Shown: one piece after another, positions 1-8,884 of the stretch
Position numbering within the stretch: the first letter of the stretch is position 1
Layout of the letters: every line of letters begins with the position of its first letter
Origin: an uncultured Bacteroidales bacterium
GTDB lineage: Bacteria; Bacteroidota; Bacteroidia; Bacteroidales; ML635J-15
Length of the DNA: 64,000 nucleotides
NCBI GenBank assembly: GCA_937982115.1
Contig: CALJNE010000004.1
Coordinates: 1 to 64,000, forward strand
Direction of reading: 5' to 3'
Translations under genes and position numbers: made by a program
Notes under the pieces: generated by a model
What the model saw: only the letters and a program-made list of their open reading frames with translations
The model's database searches: none
Told to the model about the DNA's origin: nothing

Positions 1-207
1 ATGCTTTGTCTTTCCTTTCAATCCAAGCATTGCTCCAGAAACCTCTCTTAATGAAGTGCATTGAGCAAAGGTACAAAAGAGCATAGAAATCAAGTGATCG
101 TGGGTGTCGAACTTTTTTATCCTGTAATCAGAGCGGAATTCCTTTGCTGATTGGAAAATAATAGTGGGGTCTATTAAAGAAATCAGCTGTCCGAAATGCT
201 TCAGCAT
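1..207 (-). mobile_element. N-terminal fragment of IS4-family (DUF4372-type) transposase, running off the left edge
   Basis: Manual reverse-strand translation from ATG at 207 to base 1 gives an uninterrupted 69 aa: MLKHFGQLISLIDPTIIFQSAKEFRSDYRIKKFDTHDHLISMLFCTFAQCTSLREVSGAMLGLKGKTKH. This resembles the DUF4372 N-terminal domain of IS4 transposases. Not in the supplied ORF track. Confidence 0.75.
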
Positions 208-251
208 TCGCGAATACCATTAAAATAAAAAAACAATATGAGCAAAACCGA

Positions 252-367
252 TTGTCCGAAAAAATATGTACTTTTGTCCATATAGTTTAGTTTATTGCAA
301 AACCAAATTATGAATAAAGAGCCGAATGAAAAAATCAAACGGCTCTTTTAAATTTTATCTCGGACAA
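252..367. repeat. 8-bp inverted repeat TTGTCCGA (252-259) / TCGGACAA (360-367), possibly tied to the IS4-type element end
   Basis: Exact reverse complements by eye, upstream of the partial transposase. Confidence 0.3.
316..348. terminator. Hairpin AAAGAGCCG...CGGCTCTTT, terminator-like
   Basis: Perfect 9-bp stem with A/T-rich flank. Confidence 0.5.
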
Positions 368-412
368 CAGTGAAATAAAACTTCAATATTTTTATACTCA
401 TAATTTGTAAGG

Positions 413-1450
413 TCAATAAGGAATTGCAATATTCGGAATAAAATATTTGAAGCTGGTTTTCCAGTATCGCTTTATCGGATTTACATATGGTATTGCAGTT
501 TTTAAGTTCAGAAAATCCCTATAAACCAATTCCAATCCAGTAAACTTGCGCCAGACAAACTTCTGATTTATAATCTCTCGACTTAATGCATCAAAACTTC
601 CTCGCCTGGTATATACAAAATAATCCCCATAAAACTGCAAATACTTCGTTGCAACTCCATTTAGTATCAAATTTAACCATTTTTTCAACCCCGACAACTG
701 ATTTCTAAATGTTTTTACCGGTTCAGATGATTTCTCATTATATATATAAAACTCAAGCTTTTTAAATTTAACTCCAACCCTTCTCGAAAAATTAACAATA
801 TTCTCATTTTCATAACTCATCAACACTTTTGTCTCTCTCAATTTTTCCTTTAAAACATCCTTAATTCTCTCAGTAGTAAGATTTCCTATCGTGGCAATTT
901 TGACATCATATTTCGAATAATCATAAGCCATCAAAAACCTTGTCCTGTATTTCTCCTTGTTTTTTAATATGTTTCTCCTGTTATTGCGTGACAATGAAAC
1001 ACCTCGCCTTCCCTTCTGATTAAACAAAAACCATAAATCATATAATATCACTTCTCTACCAAAACCTTCAACTCGCGGCGGAACTGACGCCAATATCTTA
1101 TGTCGCCAATCAAAAGCAGTAAGTTTTGCAACCCCAAAACGTTCTGACATCGCTTTCACCGTGTGTAATCCCTCATTTTTTACTGCTTCTGCATAATCAA
1201 GAAATGTATCTTTCTTATGTAAATAATGAATAGAAGTTCCGGTACTAGGTATAAAAGTTTTGCGACAACTGCGACACCTGTACCGAAAGGTTTGTTTGTA
1301 TTTTCCATGAATATAAAAATCTTTACAATTACAGTATGGACAAGATTTTGTTTCTAAAACTTCTTTGTACAAAGCAATTACTCGAGGACTCCAGGGATTG
1401 CGTTTGTATTTTTTTGTTTTGTCCATTTTTAATGTGAAAGTTTTTTGCAA
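413..1450 (-). CDS. IS1595/ISXO2-like zinc-ribbon protein, apparently lacking the DDE/DDN catalytic residues
   Basis: CPYCNCKDFYIHGKYKQTFRYRCRSCRKTF zinc ribbon; LTAFDWRHKIL HTH-like region; NGVATKYLQFYGDYF C-terminal motif of IS1595 transposases; expected catalytic motifs replaced. Confidence 0.7.
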   Translation of the reverse strand: MQKTFTLKMDKTKKYKRNPWSPRVIALYKEVLETKSCPYCNCKDFYIHGKYKQTFRYRCRSCRKTFIPSTGTSIHYLHKKDTFLDYAEAVKNEGLHTVKAMSERFGVAKLTAFDWRHKILASVPPRVEGFGREVILYDLWFLFNQKGRRGVSLSRNNRRNILKNKEKYRTRFLMAYDYSKYDVKIATIGNLTTERIKDVLKEKLRETKVLMSYENENIVNFSRRVGVKFKKLEFYIYNEKSSEPVKTFRNQLSGLKKWLNLILNGVATKYLQFYGDYFVYTRRGSFDALSREIINQKFVWRKFTGLELVYRDFLNLKTAIPYVNPIKRYWKTSFKYFIPNIAIPY

Positions 1451-1610
1451 TTATACAAAGATTTTTCACACAATTTTGGTATTTAGAAAATTTTTTCCAA
1501 AATAGCCCTACCTCCCTCTGTCTCTTACTTCAACAACTACAAAAATTTCCTCTTAATTCTTCTAAAAATATATTACTTCCATAGATTTTATTATTTTCGC
1601 ATTATCGTTA

Positions 1611-3125
1611 GTGGTTTTAATGAAAAAGTATTTTTTATTTCAAATTACATTTTGTTACCTACTATTTTTGAACAACTTAATTGTTGCTCAAGACTATTTC
1701 TTATCCGGACATTTCATTGATTTTTCAAAAAAAGCATTAAACAATTACGAACATCAAACTTTCTTTCGTCCTTATACCGGTGTTGAAAACACTATTTATG
1801 AAGATTTGATTTTTAACACAACCTCATCTGAAAAAAATTTTTTATTACGAAAAATTTTTGAAGAAAATTTAATAATTGAACAGAACGAAAGATTTAAAAT
1901 TTTAATAAACCCTGCACTAAATTTTTCTTACTATTATAATCGCTCCGGTCCAAATGGCTATAGAAATACACGTGGTGCAATAATCCAAGGAAATTTAGAT
2001 TCAAAGATTTTTTTCTATTCTGTTCTGGAAGAAACCCAGGCAGCATATCCTTTTCTTGATAACTCTATTTATGACAATTTCAAAATAATCTCCGGTATTG
2101 GCAGAATAAAACCTCTATCAGGTTACAACGAATTTGATTTTGGAAACTCTTATGCTGCTATTTCTTATAAAGCTAATTCAGACATTAATTTCACTACTGG
2201 TTACGACCGTATTTTTATGGGAGATGGATACCGTTCTATGATTATTTCTGATTTTTCTGCTCCTTTATTCTTTTTTAAATCAAGTTTTAACTTTAAACAC
2301 ATAGAAATTTGCAATATCTTCACAAAAGCACTTAATCCAAATTTCAATAATATTCTTAATCAAACAAATTATTTAGGCGAAAATGCTTTATATCCCGGAA
2401 AATATATTTCATTTAATTATCTGAAAATTAAGTCGTTACAAAATTTCAACTTTAACATTATTCAAGCTACTGTTCTTTCTCAGGAGTTAAGTGTTTTAAA
2501 AAATTTGATTTACAATTTTACTCCCGCCATAAACTTTTTATTCTCAGGAATTTATTCCTCAAAATTAAATTTTCTTGGAGGAATAAATATTTCCCGTTTT
2601 GACAACAAAATAGGGATATTTTATTCTCAATTATTTTTCGACAGAATAATTGACAACCCTGAATTTGCTTTTCAAATAGGTTATAAAAACTTCAGTTTTT
2701 TAAAATCCAATTTATTCATTCTTTTAGAATATAATTATGCTTCGAAAGCAATGTATCTTAATCCCGACAATTTAAGTTTGCACTACGGTCATTATAATAT
2801 GCCTCTTGCTCATCCCGCAGGTAGAAATATTAGTGAACTCGTTATAATAGCAAATTATGATTTACAAAGTATTGAGATTCTTGCAAAATCAAACTTTTAT
2901 TTTAATAAACAAAATTTTAATATACTGAATCCAAATTTCAATTATGGAGCACAATCATTGAAACAGTGTTTTGATTTTCAGTTAATTTACAATTTGAATA
3001 AACGAAATAGATCTCAAATTTTTGCAAGTGTAATTTTTAAAAATTATGACTCTATTTCCACAGCAAACATTTTTTTGAACTTTGGTTTTAGAAATGCAAT
3101 AAGAAATAATTATTACGATTTTTAA
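1611..3125 (+). CDS. Predicted outer-membrane beta-barrel protein, Wzi/RemB-like
   Basis: Signal peptide (start may be 1620, MKKYFLF); motifs FMGDGYRSMIISD and MPLAHPAGRNISE shared with the downstream paralog. Confidence 0.5.
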   Translation: MVLMKKYFLFQITFCYLLFLNNLIVAQDYFLSGHFIDFSKKALNNYEHQTFFRPYTGVENTIYEDLIFNTTSSEKNFLLRKIFEENLIIEQNERFKILINPALNFSYYYNRSGPNGYRNTRGAIIQGNLDSKIFFYSVLEETQAAYPFLDNSIYDNFKIISGIGRIKPLSGYNEFDFGNSYAAISYKANSDINFTTGYDRIFMGDGYRSMIISDFSAPLFFFKSSFNFKHIEICNIFTKALNPNFNNILNQTNYLGENALYPGKYISFNYLKIKSLQNFNFNIIQATVLSQELSVLKNLIYNFTPAINFLFSGIYSSKLNFLGGINISRFDNKIGIFYSQLFFDRIIDNPEFAFQIGYKNFSFLKSNLFILLEYNYASKAMYLNPDNLSLHYGHYNMPLAHPAGRNISELVIIANYDLQSIEILAKSNFYFNKQNFNILNPNFNYGAQSLKQCFDFQLIYNLNKRNRSQIFASVIFKNYDSISTANIFLNFGFRNAIRNNYYDF

Positions 3126-4708
3126 TGAAACGAATTTATTTTATAATATTATTTTTTTCGATTTGTTTAAATCTTCTGCCTCAACAGATTCCTGTTAGAT
3201 TTTTAAGAAATTATCAAAAAATCCACCGCGAAAGTTTAAATCTTGATTTATCTAAAGACTCGATTATATTTGTATCAGTATTACCAATTTATTACAGTGA
3301 TTTGAATCAAATTACAAATTTAAAAACACTACATGCACCCGGTTTTAGAGTTTTCAAAAACAAAAATGCAAAATACAATTTAAACATTAATCCTACGATT
3401 GATTTATTTTCAAAATATCATAGTGTAGAACCCTTTGCATTTGCTACGACAATAGGATTAGCTTTTGATTTTTCAGTCTCAGAAAAAATTGGAATCAGCT
3501 CATTTTCATACTATTATAAAACTGAATACCCTTTTCAAACCCCAGTTTTATTTCCAAATTTCTCGCCTCCGATATATTTCTCTGACGACAGCATTTACAA
3601 AAAGATTCCAATAATAAATGATTTTCATATTGTATATTCTCCTTTTGATTTTTTAAAAATAGACCTTGCCAACTCACGAAATTTTATTGGAAATGGATAT
3701 AGAAGTCTTTTATTATCCGATATTGCAAAACCGTATCCAAACTTAAAGATAGAAGCAAAATTCCTTAATTTTCACTATAACATTATCTGGGCTCGATTAA
3801 CTTCTGAATACTGGCTGCCTTCCTCTCCCCATGAAACTCAAAACAAATATGCTGTTTTTCAATACCTCGAATGGCGAATTCATAAACGTTTTACTGTAGG
3901 ACTGTTCGAATCTGTAATCTTAGCACGAAAAGATTTCTTTAATTTAGAATATTTGCAACCATTGATTTTTCTCAGACCGGTTGAATTTAATCTCGGCTCC
4001 GAAGACAATGCTTTGTTGGGACTCAACGGACGAATAATTCCTTTGAACAAAAATATGATTTATTTTCAAATTCTAATTGATGATTTAATTGTAACTCAAC
4101 TTATTAATGACATAAAACATCGCATCAATCCTGAATATTCTGGACATTACGGCTGGTTTGCAAATAAATGGGCAATTCAATTAGGAACTAAACAATACGA
4201 TATCTTTAGTCTTAAAAATACTGATTTTTTTATTGAATATAATATCGTAAGACCTTACACTTATTCTCATTCAAATGTACAAAAAAATTATTCTCATATC
4301 TCTATGCCGCTTGCCCATCCTTTTGGTGCTAATTTTTCGGAATTTATTACAGGGATTTCTTATAATGGCGAAAGATTTTTTACCGACATTAAATACATTC
4401 ATGCCATTGCCGGAGCCGACACCTTGTTTTCTCACTTTGGGAATAATATCTTTCTGCCAACAATGGACGGACCAAACAATTACGGCTACATCGTAAATTC
4501 CTATGGAAATCTAATTCATCAAGGTATTAGAACAGTTCTGCATTCTGCTTATATCGAATTGGGCTATCATCCTTTTAAAACTAATAATCATTCCATTTCT
4601 TTAATTTTCTCCTACAATCATTATTTACCGGAAAATTACAATCAATTGAAATCCTTCTATTTATTGATTGGCATTCGCAGTAATTTCATAAAATTTAATA
4701 TCCCTTAA
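3125..4708 (+). CDS. Predicted outer-membrane beta-barrel protein, Wzi/RemB-like, tandem paralog
   Basis: Motifs FIGNGYRSLLLSD and MPLAHPFGANFSEF; start overlaps the previous stop (TAATG). Confidence 0.5.
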   Translation: MKRIYFIILFFSICLNLLPQQIPVRFLRNYQKIHRESLNLDLSKDSIIFVSVLPIYYSDLNQITNLKTLHAPGFRVFKNKNAKYNLNINPTIDLFSKYHSVEPFAFATTIGLAFDFSVSEKIGISSFSYYYKTEYPFQTPVLFPNFSPPIYFSDDSIYKKIPIINDFHIVYSPFDFLKIDLANSRNFIGNGYRSLLLSDIAKPYPNLKIEAKFLNFHYNIIWARLTSEYWLPSSPHETQNKYAVFQYLEWRIHKRFTVGLFESVILARKDFFNLEYLQPLIFLRPVEFNLGSEDNALLGLNGRIIPLNKNMIYFQILIDDLIVTQLINDIKHRINPEYSGHYGWFANKWAIQLGTKQYDIFSLKNTDFFIEYNIVRPYTYSHSNVQKNYSHISMPLAHPFGANFSEFITGISYNGERFFTDIKYIHAIAGADTLFSHFGNNIFLPTMDGPNNYGYIVNSYGNLIHQGIRTVLHSAYIELGYHPFKTNNHSISLIFSYNHYLPENYNQLKSFYLLIGIRSNFIKFNIP

Positions 4709-4916
4709 GTTCCATGAATTTTGAACAGTCTGAATTTTTATACTTTAATTTACAAACCTGTATCAAATCAGAAAATTTTTCAATTCATGATGTTGAATTT
4801 AGTATTTATTAGCAACACATATTAAAAATTTTTAATCCTTTATCAAATAAAATAACCCTAACATTTATTTACTAAAAAATTTTTTTGTATTTTCGGCATA
4901 ACAAAAGCTTGACGCC

Positions 4917-6386
4917 ATGCTAAACAAAAATGACATTGATTTTTTAGCTCAGTTTGGAATAACAGCAGAAAATGTTCAAGAACAAATCGAACTTTTAAAG
5001 AAAAATGACAGTTTTGTTGAAGTCCTATCTCCAGCTGTTGAAGGAGATGGCATTCAAACTGTTTCGGAAACCAAACTTGAAGAATATTGTAAACTTTTTG
5101 ACCAAAAACATTCCAATTTCAGCATTTGTAAGTTTGTACCTGCTTCAGGGGCAGCAACAAGAATGTTTAAACGACTTATTAGCTACGAAAAGTCCGGCAG
5201 CGAAAAAGATTTTACCGATGGAGGCTTTTATTCCGTTCAAAATACTATTGAAAATTTGATAAAATTTGCTTTCAACGAAACTTTAAACCAATATCTCACA
5301 AAAGATTGTAACACAAAAGAAATTGCAGAAAAAATCCTCTATTCCGGATTGGGTTACGCAGGAATTCCAAAAGGACTTATTGAATTTCACAAATATCCCG
5401 ACCACACACGTACCGCTTTTGCAGAACACCTTTACGAATCTCTTTACCTTCTTAACAATAAAGAAATAGACGAAATTCACTTTACCGTTTCTCCTGAATT
5501 TGAAAAACAATTTATTGATGAAAAAGAAAAAGTTCTGAAAAGAATAGGGAAAAACCTTAAAATAAAATTTTCTTTCCAACAAAAAAACACTGATACTGTT
5601 GCTCTATATCCAGATGATAGCCTTGTTCGTAATGAAGATGGCAATATCCTTCTACGTCCCGGAGGTCATGGTTCATTGTTACAGAATTTAAACACTCTCG
5701 ATTATGACATAATCTTTATAAAAAATATTGACAATTTAATTCACGCTGATTATCTCGAAGAAGTTGTGAAATATAAAAAACTTCTTGGTGGTATGCTTAT
5801 TGAAATTCGCAGCAAATTAGAAGAAATATACAAAATTTTAAATAACCCATCACAATCTATAGAAACAAAACACATCGAATATCTTGAAAAAACTTTTGGG
5901 GCTGATTTTTCTACATCAACAGATTGCAGGCAAAGCATTCTCGAATACATAAACCGCCCAATACGTGTTTGCGGAATGGTTAAAAATACAGGCGAACCGG
6001 GAGGCGGACCTTTCTGGATTAAGACAGGAAATGGCAGAAGTCTTCAAATTATTGAAAAAGCTCAAATTAACGAAAATAATCCCATACAAAAAGAATGCTT
6101 GCAAGATGCAACTCACTTTAATCCTGTTGATATTGTTTGCAGCATTAAATCTTTATCCGGAGAAAAATATAACCTCAATAACTTTGTTGATAGAAATGCT
6201 TGTTTTATCTCAGAAAAAACTCATAACGGAAAGAACATCAAAGTTTTGGAACATCCAGGATTATGGAATGGAGCAATGTCCGATTGGTTAACCGTTTTTG
6301 TTGAAATACCGCTTATTACTTTTAATCCGGTTAAAGAACTTAACGACCTACTAAGAAAGGAGCACCAACCTAAAAATATGCAATGA
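4917..6386 (+). CDS. DUF4301 family protein
   Basis: CKFVPASGAATRMFKRL motif and overall size typical of DUF4301. Confidence 0.75.
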   Translation: MLNKNDIDFLAQFGITAENVQEQIELLKKNDSFVEVLSPAVEGDGIQTVSETKLEEYCKLFDQKHSNFSICKFVPASGAATRMFKRLISYEKSGSEKDFTDGGFYSVQNTIENLIKFAFNETLNQYLTKDCNTKEIAEKILYSGLGYAGIPKGLIEFHKYPDHTRTAFAEHLYESLYLLNNKEIDEIHFTVSPEFEKQFIDEKEKVLKRIGKNLKIKFSFQQKNTDTVALYPDDSLVRNEDGNILLRPGGHGSLLQNLNTLDYDIIFIKNIDNLIHADYLEEVVKYKKLLGGMLIEIRSKLEEIYKILNNPSQSIETKHIEYLEKTFGADFSTSTDCRQSILEYINRPIRVCGMVKNTGEPGGGPFWIKTGNGRSLQIIEKAQINENNPIQKECLQDATHFNPVDIVCSIKSLSGEKYNLNNFVDRNACFISEKTHNGKNIKVLEHPGLWNGAMSDWLTVFVEIPLITFNPVKELNDLLRKEHQPKNMQ

Positions 6387-7672
6387 AAATTAACCCCCGA
6401 AAATTAAAAATTTCGCTAAGTCTTAAAATTATTTTAGGAATGGTTTTGGGACTTGGCTTTGGAATTCTTTCGGTAACATCCGGACTGACAAATTTTGTTT
6501 CAAATTGGATAGCTCCAATCGGCGAAATTTTTGTCCGTTTATTAAAAATGCTTGCAATACCTATCATTCTAACAAGCATGATTAAAGGAATTTATGATTT
6601 AAGAGCTGTTAAAGGACTAAAAAAAATCGCAATTTCTGTTATTTCATTTTATTTTATAACTACATTTATTGCCGTTTCTATCGGAATAATTCTTGCCATA
6701 GGGCTTAAACCCGGAAAAGTTTTTCCTCAAGATAAACAACAGCTTTTGATGCAAAAATATTCAGAAAAGTCAATTGAAAATCCAATAGAGAAACAAAAAT
6801 CGCTTCAGTTTTTAGTTGATATTGTACCTGAAAATGTTTTCAATGCCTCATCAAAAAACTCCTCGATGCTTCAAATAATTTTCTTTTCAGTTCTCACGGG
6901 AATTGCAATACTATCGCTAAAAGAAGAAAAAACAAAAGCTGTCAGATTGTTTATTGATGCAGCAAATGAAATTGTTTTAAAACTTGTTGAAATAATTATG
7001 AATTTCGCACCAATTGGAGTTTTTGCTTTAATTGCAGGTGTAATTTGCGACATTTCAGGAGAAAACACAGATGGAACAATTGCTTTATTAAAATCGCTTG
7101 GATTTTATGCCGGATGCGTAATTTTGGGATTGCTTACAATAATTCTGATTATTTATCCAATCATTTTAAAAATTTTCTCTAAAAGCAACATAAAAGATTT
7201 TTTCAAAGGAATTTTACCAGCACAACTTACAGCCTTCAGCACAAGTTCAAGTGCAGCCACTTTGCCCGTAACCAAAAAATGCGTTGACGAAAACCTTAAT
7301 ACTGACCCGCGTATAAGCAGTTTCGTTTTACCAATCGGTGCAACAGTTAATATGGATGGGACAAGCCTTTATCAAGCTGTGGCAGCAGTCTTCATAGCTC
7401 AAGTTTTTGGTATGGATTTAGGTATAATGGAATTAATTACGATTATTCTTACGGCTGTACTTGCTTCTATTGGAGCTGCAGCGGTTCCCGGTGCCGGAAT
7501 GATAATTCTACTTATTGTTTTGAGTTCTGTTAATATCCCGGCAGAAGGACTTGCCCTGATTTTTGCTGTTGACCGCCCCCTCGACATGCTCAGAACTACA
7601 GTTAATATTACCGGCGATTCTGTTTGTGCTGTTACAATGAATAGATATTTTAAAAATTCTTTAGAAACATAA
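6383..7672 (+). CDS. Dicarboxylate/amino acid:cation symporter (DAACS family)
   Basis: Motifs STSSSAATLPVT, LPIGATVNMDGTSLY and RPLDMLRTTVNITGDS; ATGA overlap with the upstream gene. Confidence 0.9.
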   Translation: MKINPRKLKISLSLKIILGMVLGLGFGILSVTSGLTNFVSNWIAPIGEIFVRLLKMLAIPIILTSMIKGIYDLRAVKGLKKIAISVISFYFITTFIAVSIGIILAIGLKPGKVFPQDKQQLLMQKYSEKSIENPIEKQKSLQFLVDIVPENVFNASSKNSSMLQIIFFSVLTGIAILSLKEEKTKAVRLFIDAANEIVLKLVEIIMNFAPIGVFALIAGVICDISGENTDGTIALLKSLGFYAGCVILGLLTIILIIYPIILKIFSKSNIKDFFKGILPAQLTAFSTSSSAATLPVTKKCVDENLNTDPRISSFVLPIGATVNMDGTSLYQAVAAVFIAQVFGMDLGIMELITIILTAVLASIGAAAVPGAGMIILLIVLSSVNIPAEGLALIFAVDRPLDMLRTTVNITGDSVCAVTMNRYFKNSLET

Positions 7673-7745
7673 TTTGTCCTTTAATCAACTCTTCTATAAA
7701 ATTATAATCTGGATTTTTAATCCCTTCTAAGAAAAATTAAAAAAT

Positions 7746-7779
7746 TTTGTTTTTGTATTTGTAAAATTGTTAATTTTGC
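7746..7779 (+). promoter_or_regulatory. Bacteroidota-type promoter for tRNA-Pro (TTTG - 21 nt - TAATTTTG)
   Basis: TTTG at 7746-7749 and TAATTTTGC at 7771-7779, 16 nt upstream of the tRNA. Confidence 0.45.
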
Positions 7780-7794
7780 AACATACAAACACTT

Positions 7795-7867
7795 CGGGGT
7801 GTGGCGCAGTTGGTAGCGCGCTACGTTCGGGACGTAGAGGACGGAAGTTCGAGTCTTCTCACCCCGA
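7795..7867 (+). tRNA. tRNA-Pro (anticodon CGG)
   Basis: CGGGGTG/CACCCCG acceptor stem, D-arm GCGC..GCGC, anticodon loop TTCGGGA, T-loop TTCGAGT. Confidence 0.93.
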
Positions 7868-7888
7868 CTTTTTTATTCCCCTGAAAAT

Positions 7889-8872
7889 CTATTTATTATT
7901 GTAATACCAATGATTATTAGTATTTATAAAAACTAATGAATCTGAATATATACTCTGAGAACTAAATATCCCCAATCCATTTACAACATTAGTATAAACC
8001 ATTACCGGTTCGGAAAATGGATCTCCATGATTATTATAATACTGCTGTAATGACTTATAATATAAATATAACTCTTTTGGTATTGATTTCAATTGCACAT
8101 AAACCCTGTTTGTATCGCCCCAAAAGTTGTAATAAGAGCTATAAAATCTTAAAGTATATGTTTTCCCGCTTATTAATTCATCAGAAAATACTAATCCTTT
8201 TTCCGACTGAGATTCTATAATTACATCTTCGGTGTTGGGTAATACAAAAATTCTACGCGGAGTTCTCACATATCCTCCATAAGTAATATAAACAATGGTT
8301 GTATCCGGACCAACATACAGAGTGTCAATATTTTTTACTGTATCACTGTATTGCATCTCATAATAATGATTTATGAGTGTTAGCATATAATAATTTTTCT
8401 CATCTATGGGGTCAGTAAACTTTAAATTAAAATTTAAATTATTGTCCTGATATTGCCCATAAGTTGTGAAAGTATCAATACTGATTATTTGAACAGAATT
8501 TAAAACTCTTGTAATGGCATAAGCATCATCATAGTTTGAATGACTGACTGCGACCTTATAGTCAAAACCTTTTTTTGGAGTATAATGTATTTTATAAAAA
8601 CCATTTCCTATATGGGTCATAGATCCAATCTCTGTTTCATTTTCGTAAAGTTTTACCTGAGCATCACTCAAAAAGCTGATTTGTGCATTATCAAGTATAT
8701 GCCGGCTTTTCGAAATATGTACTATTACAGCTGAATCACTCGAGATTATCCCGTTCAAAACAATTTTGATTTTTGCATCTTCAATATCAAGATTTATTAC
8801 CTTTTCGCATGCAATCGAAAATATCATTAATGATGTAATAACTATCACCAAATAAACTTTAATGTTTTTCAT
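7889..8872 (-). CDS. DUF4249-type lipoprotein
   Basis: Lipoprotein signal SLMIFSIACEKVINLDI; located directly downstream of a TonB-dependent receptor. Confidence 0.7.
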   Translation of the reverse strand: MKNIKVYLVIVITSLMIFSIACEKVINLDIEDAKIKIVLNGIISSDSAVIVHISKSRHILDNAQISFLSDAQVKLYENETEIGSMTHIGNGFYKIHYTPKKGFDYKVAVSHSNYDDAYAITRVLNSVQIISIDTFTTYGQYQDNNLNFNLKFTDPIDEKNYYMLTLINHYYEMQYSDTVKNIDTLYVGPDTTIVYITYGGYVRTPRRIFVLPNTEDVIIESQSEKGLVFSDELISGKTYTLRFYSSYYNFWGDTNRVYVQLKSIPKELYLYYKSLQQYYNNHGDPFSEPVMVYTNVVNGLGIFSSQSIYSDSLVFINTNNHWYYNNK

Positions 8873-8884
8873 AACAAAACTAAA

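Noticed and set aside
4714-4812. Short ORF MNFEQSEFLYFNLQTCIKSENFSIHDVEFSIY after the outer-membrane pair
   Set aside because: Only 32 codons, no recognisable family, AT-rich background; not enough to call a gene.
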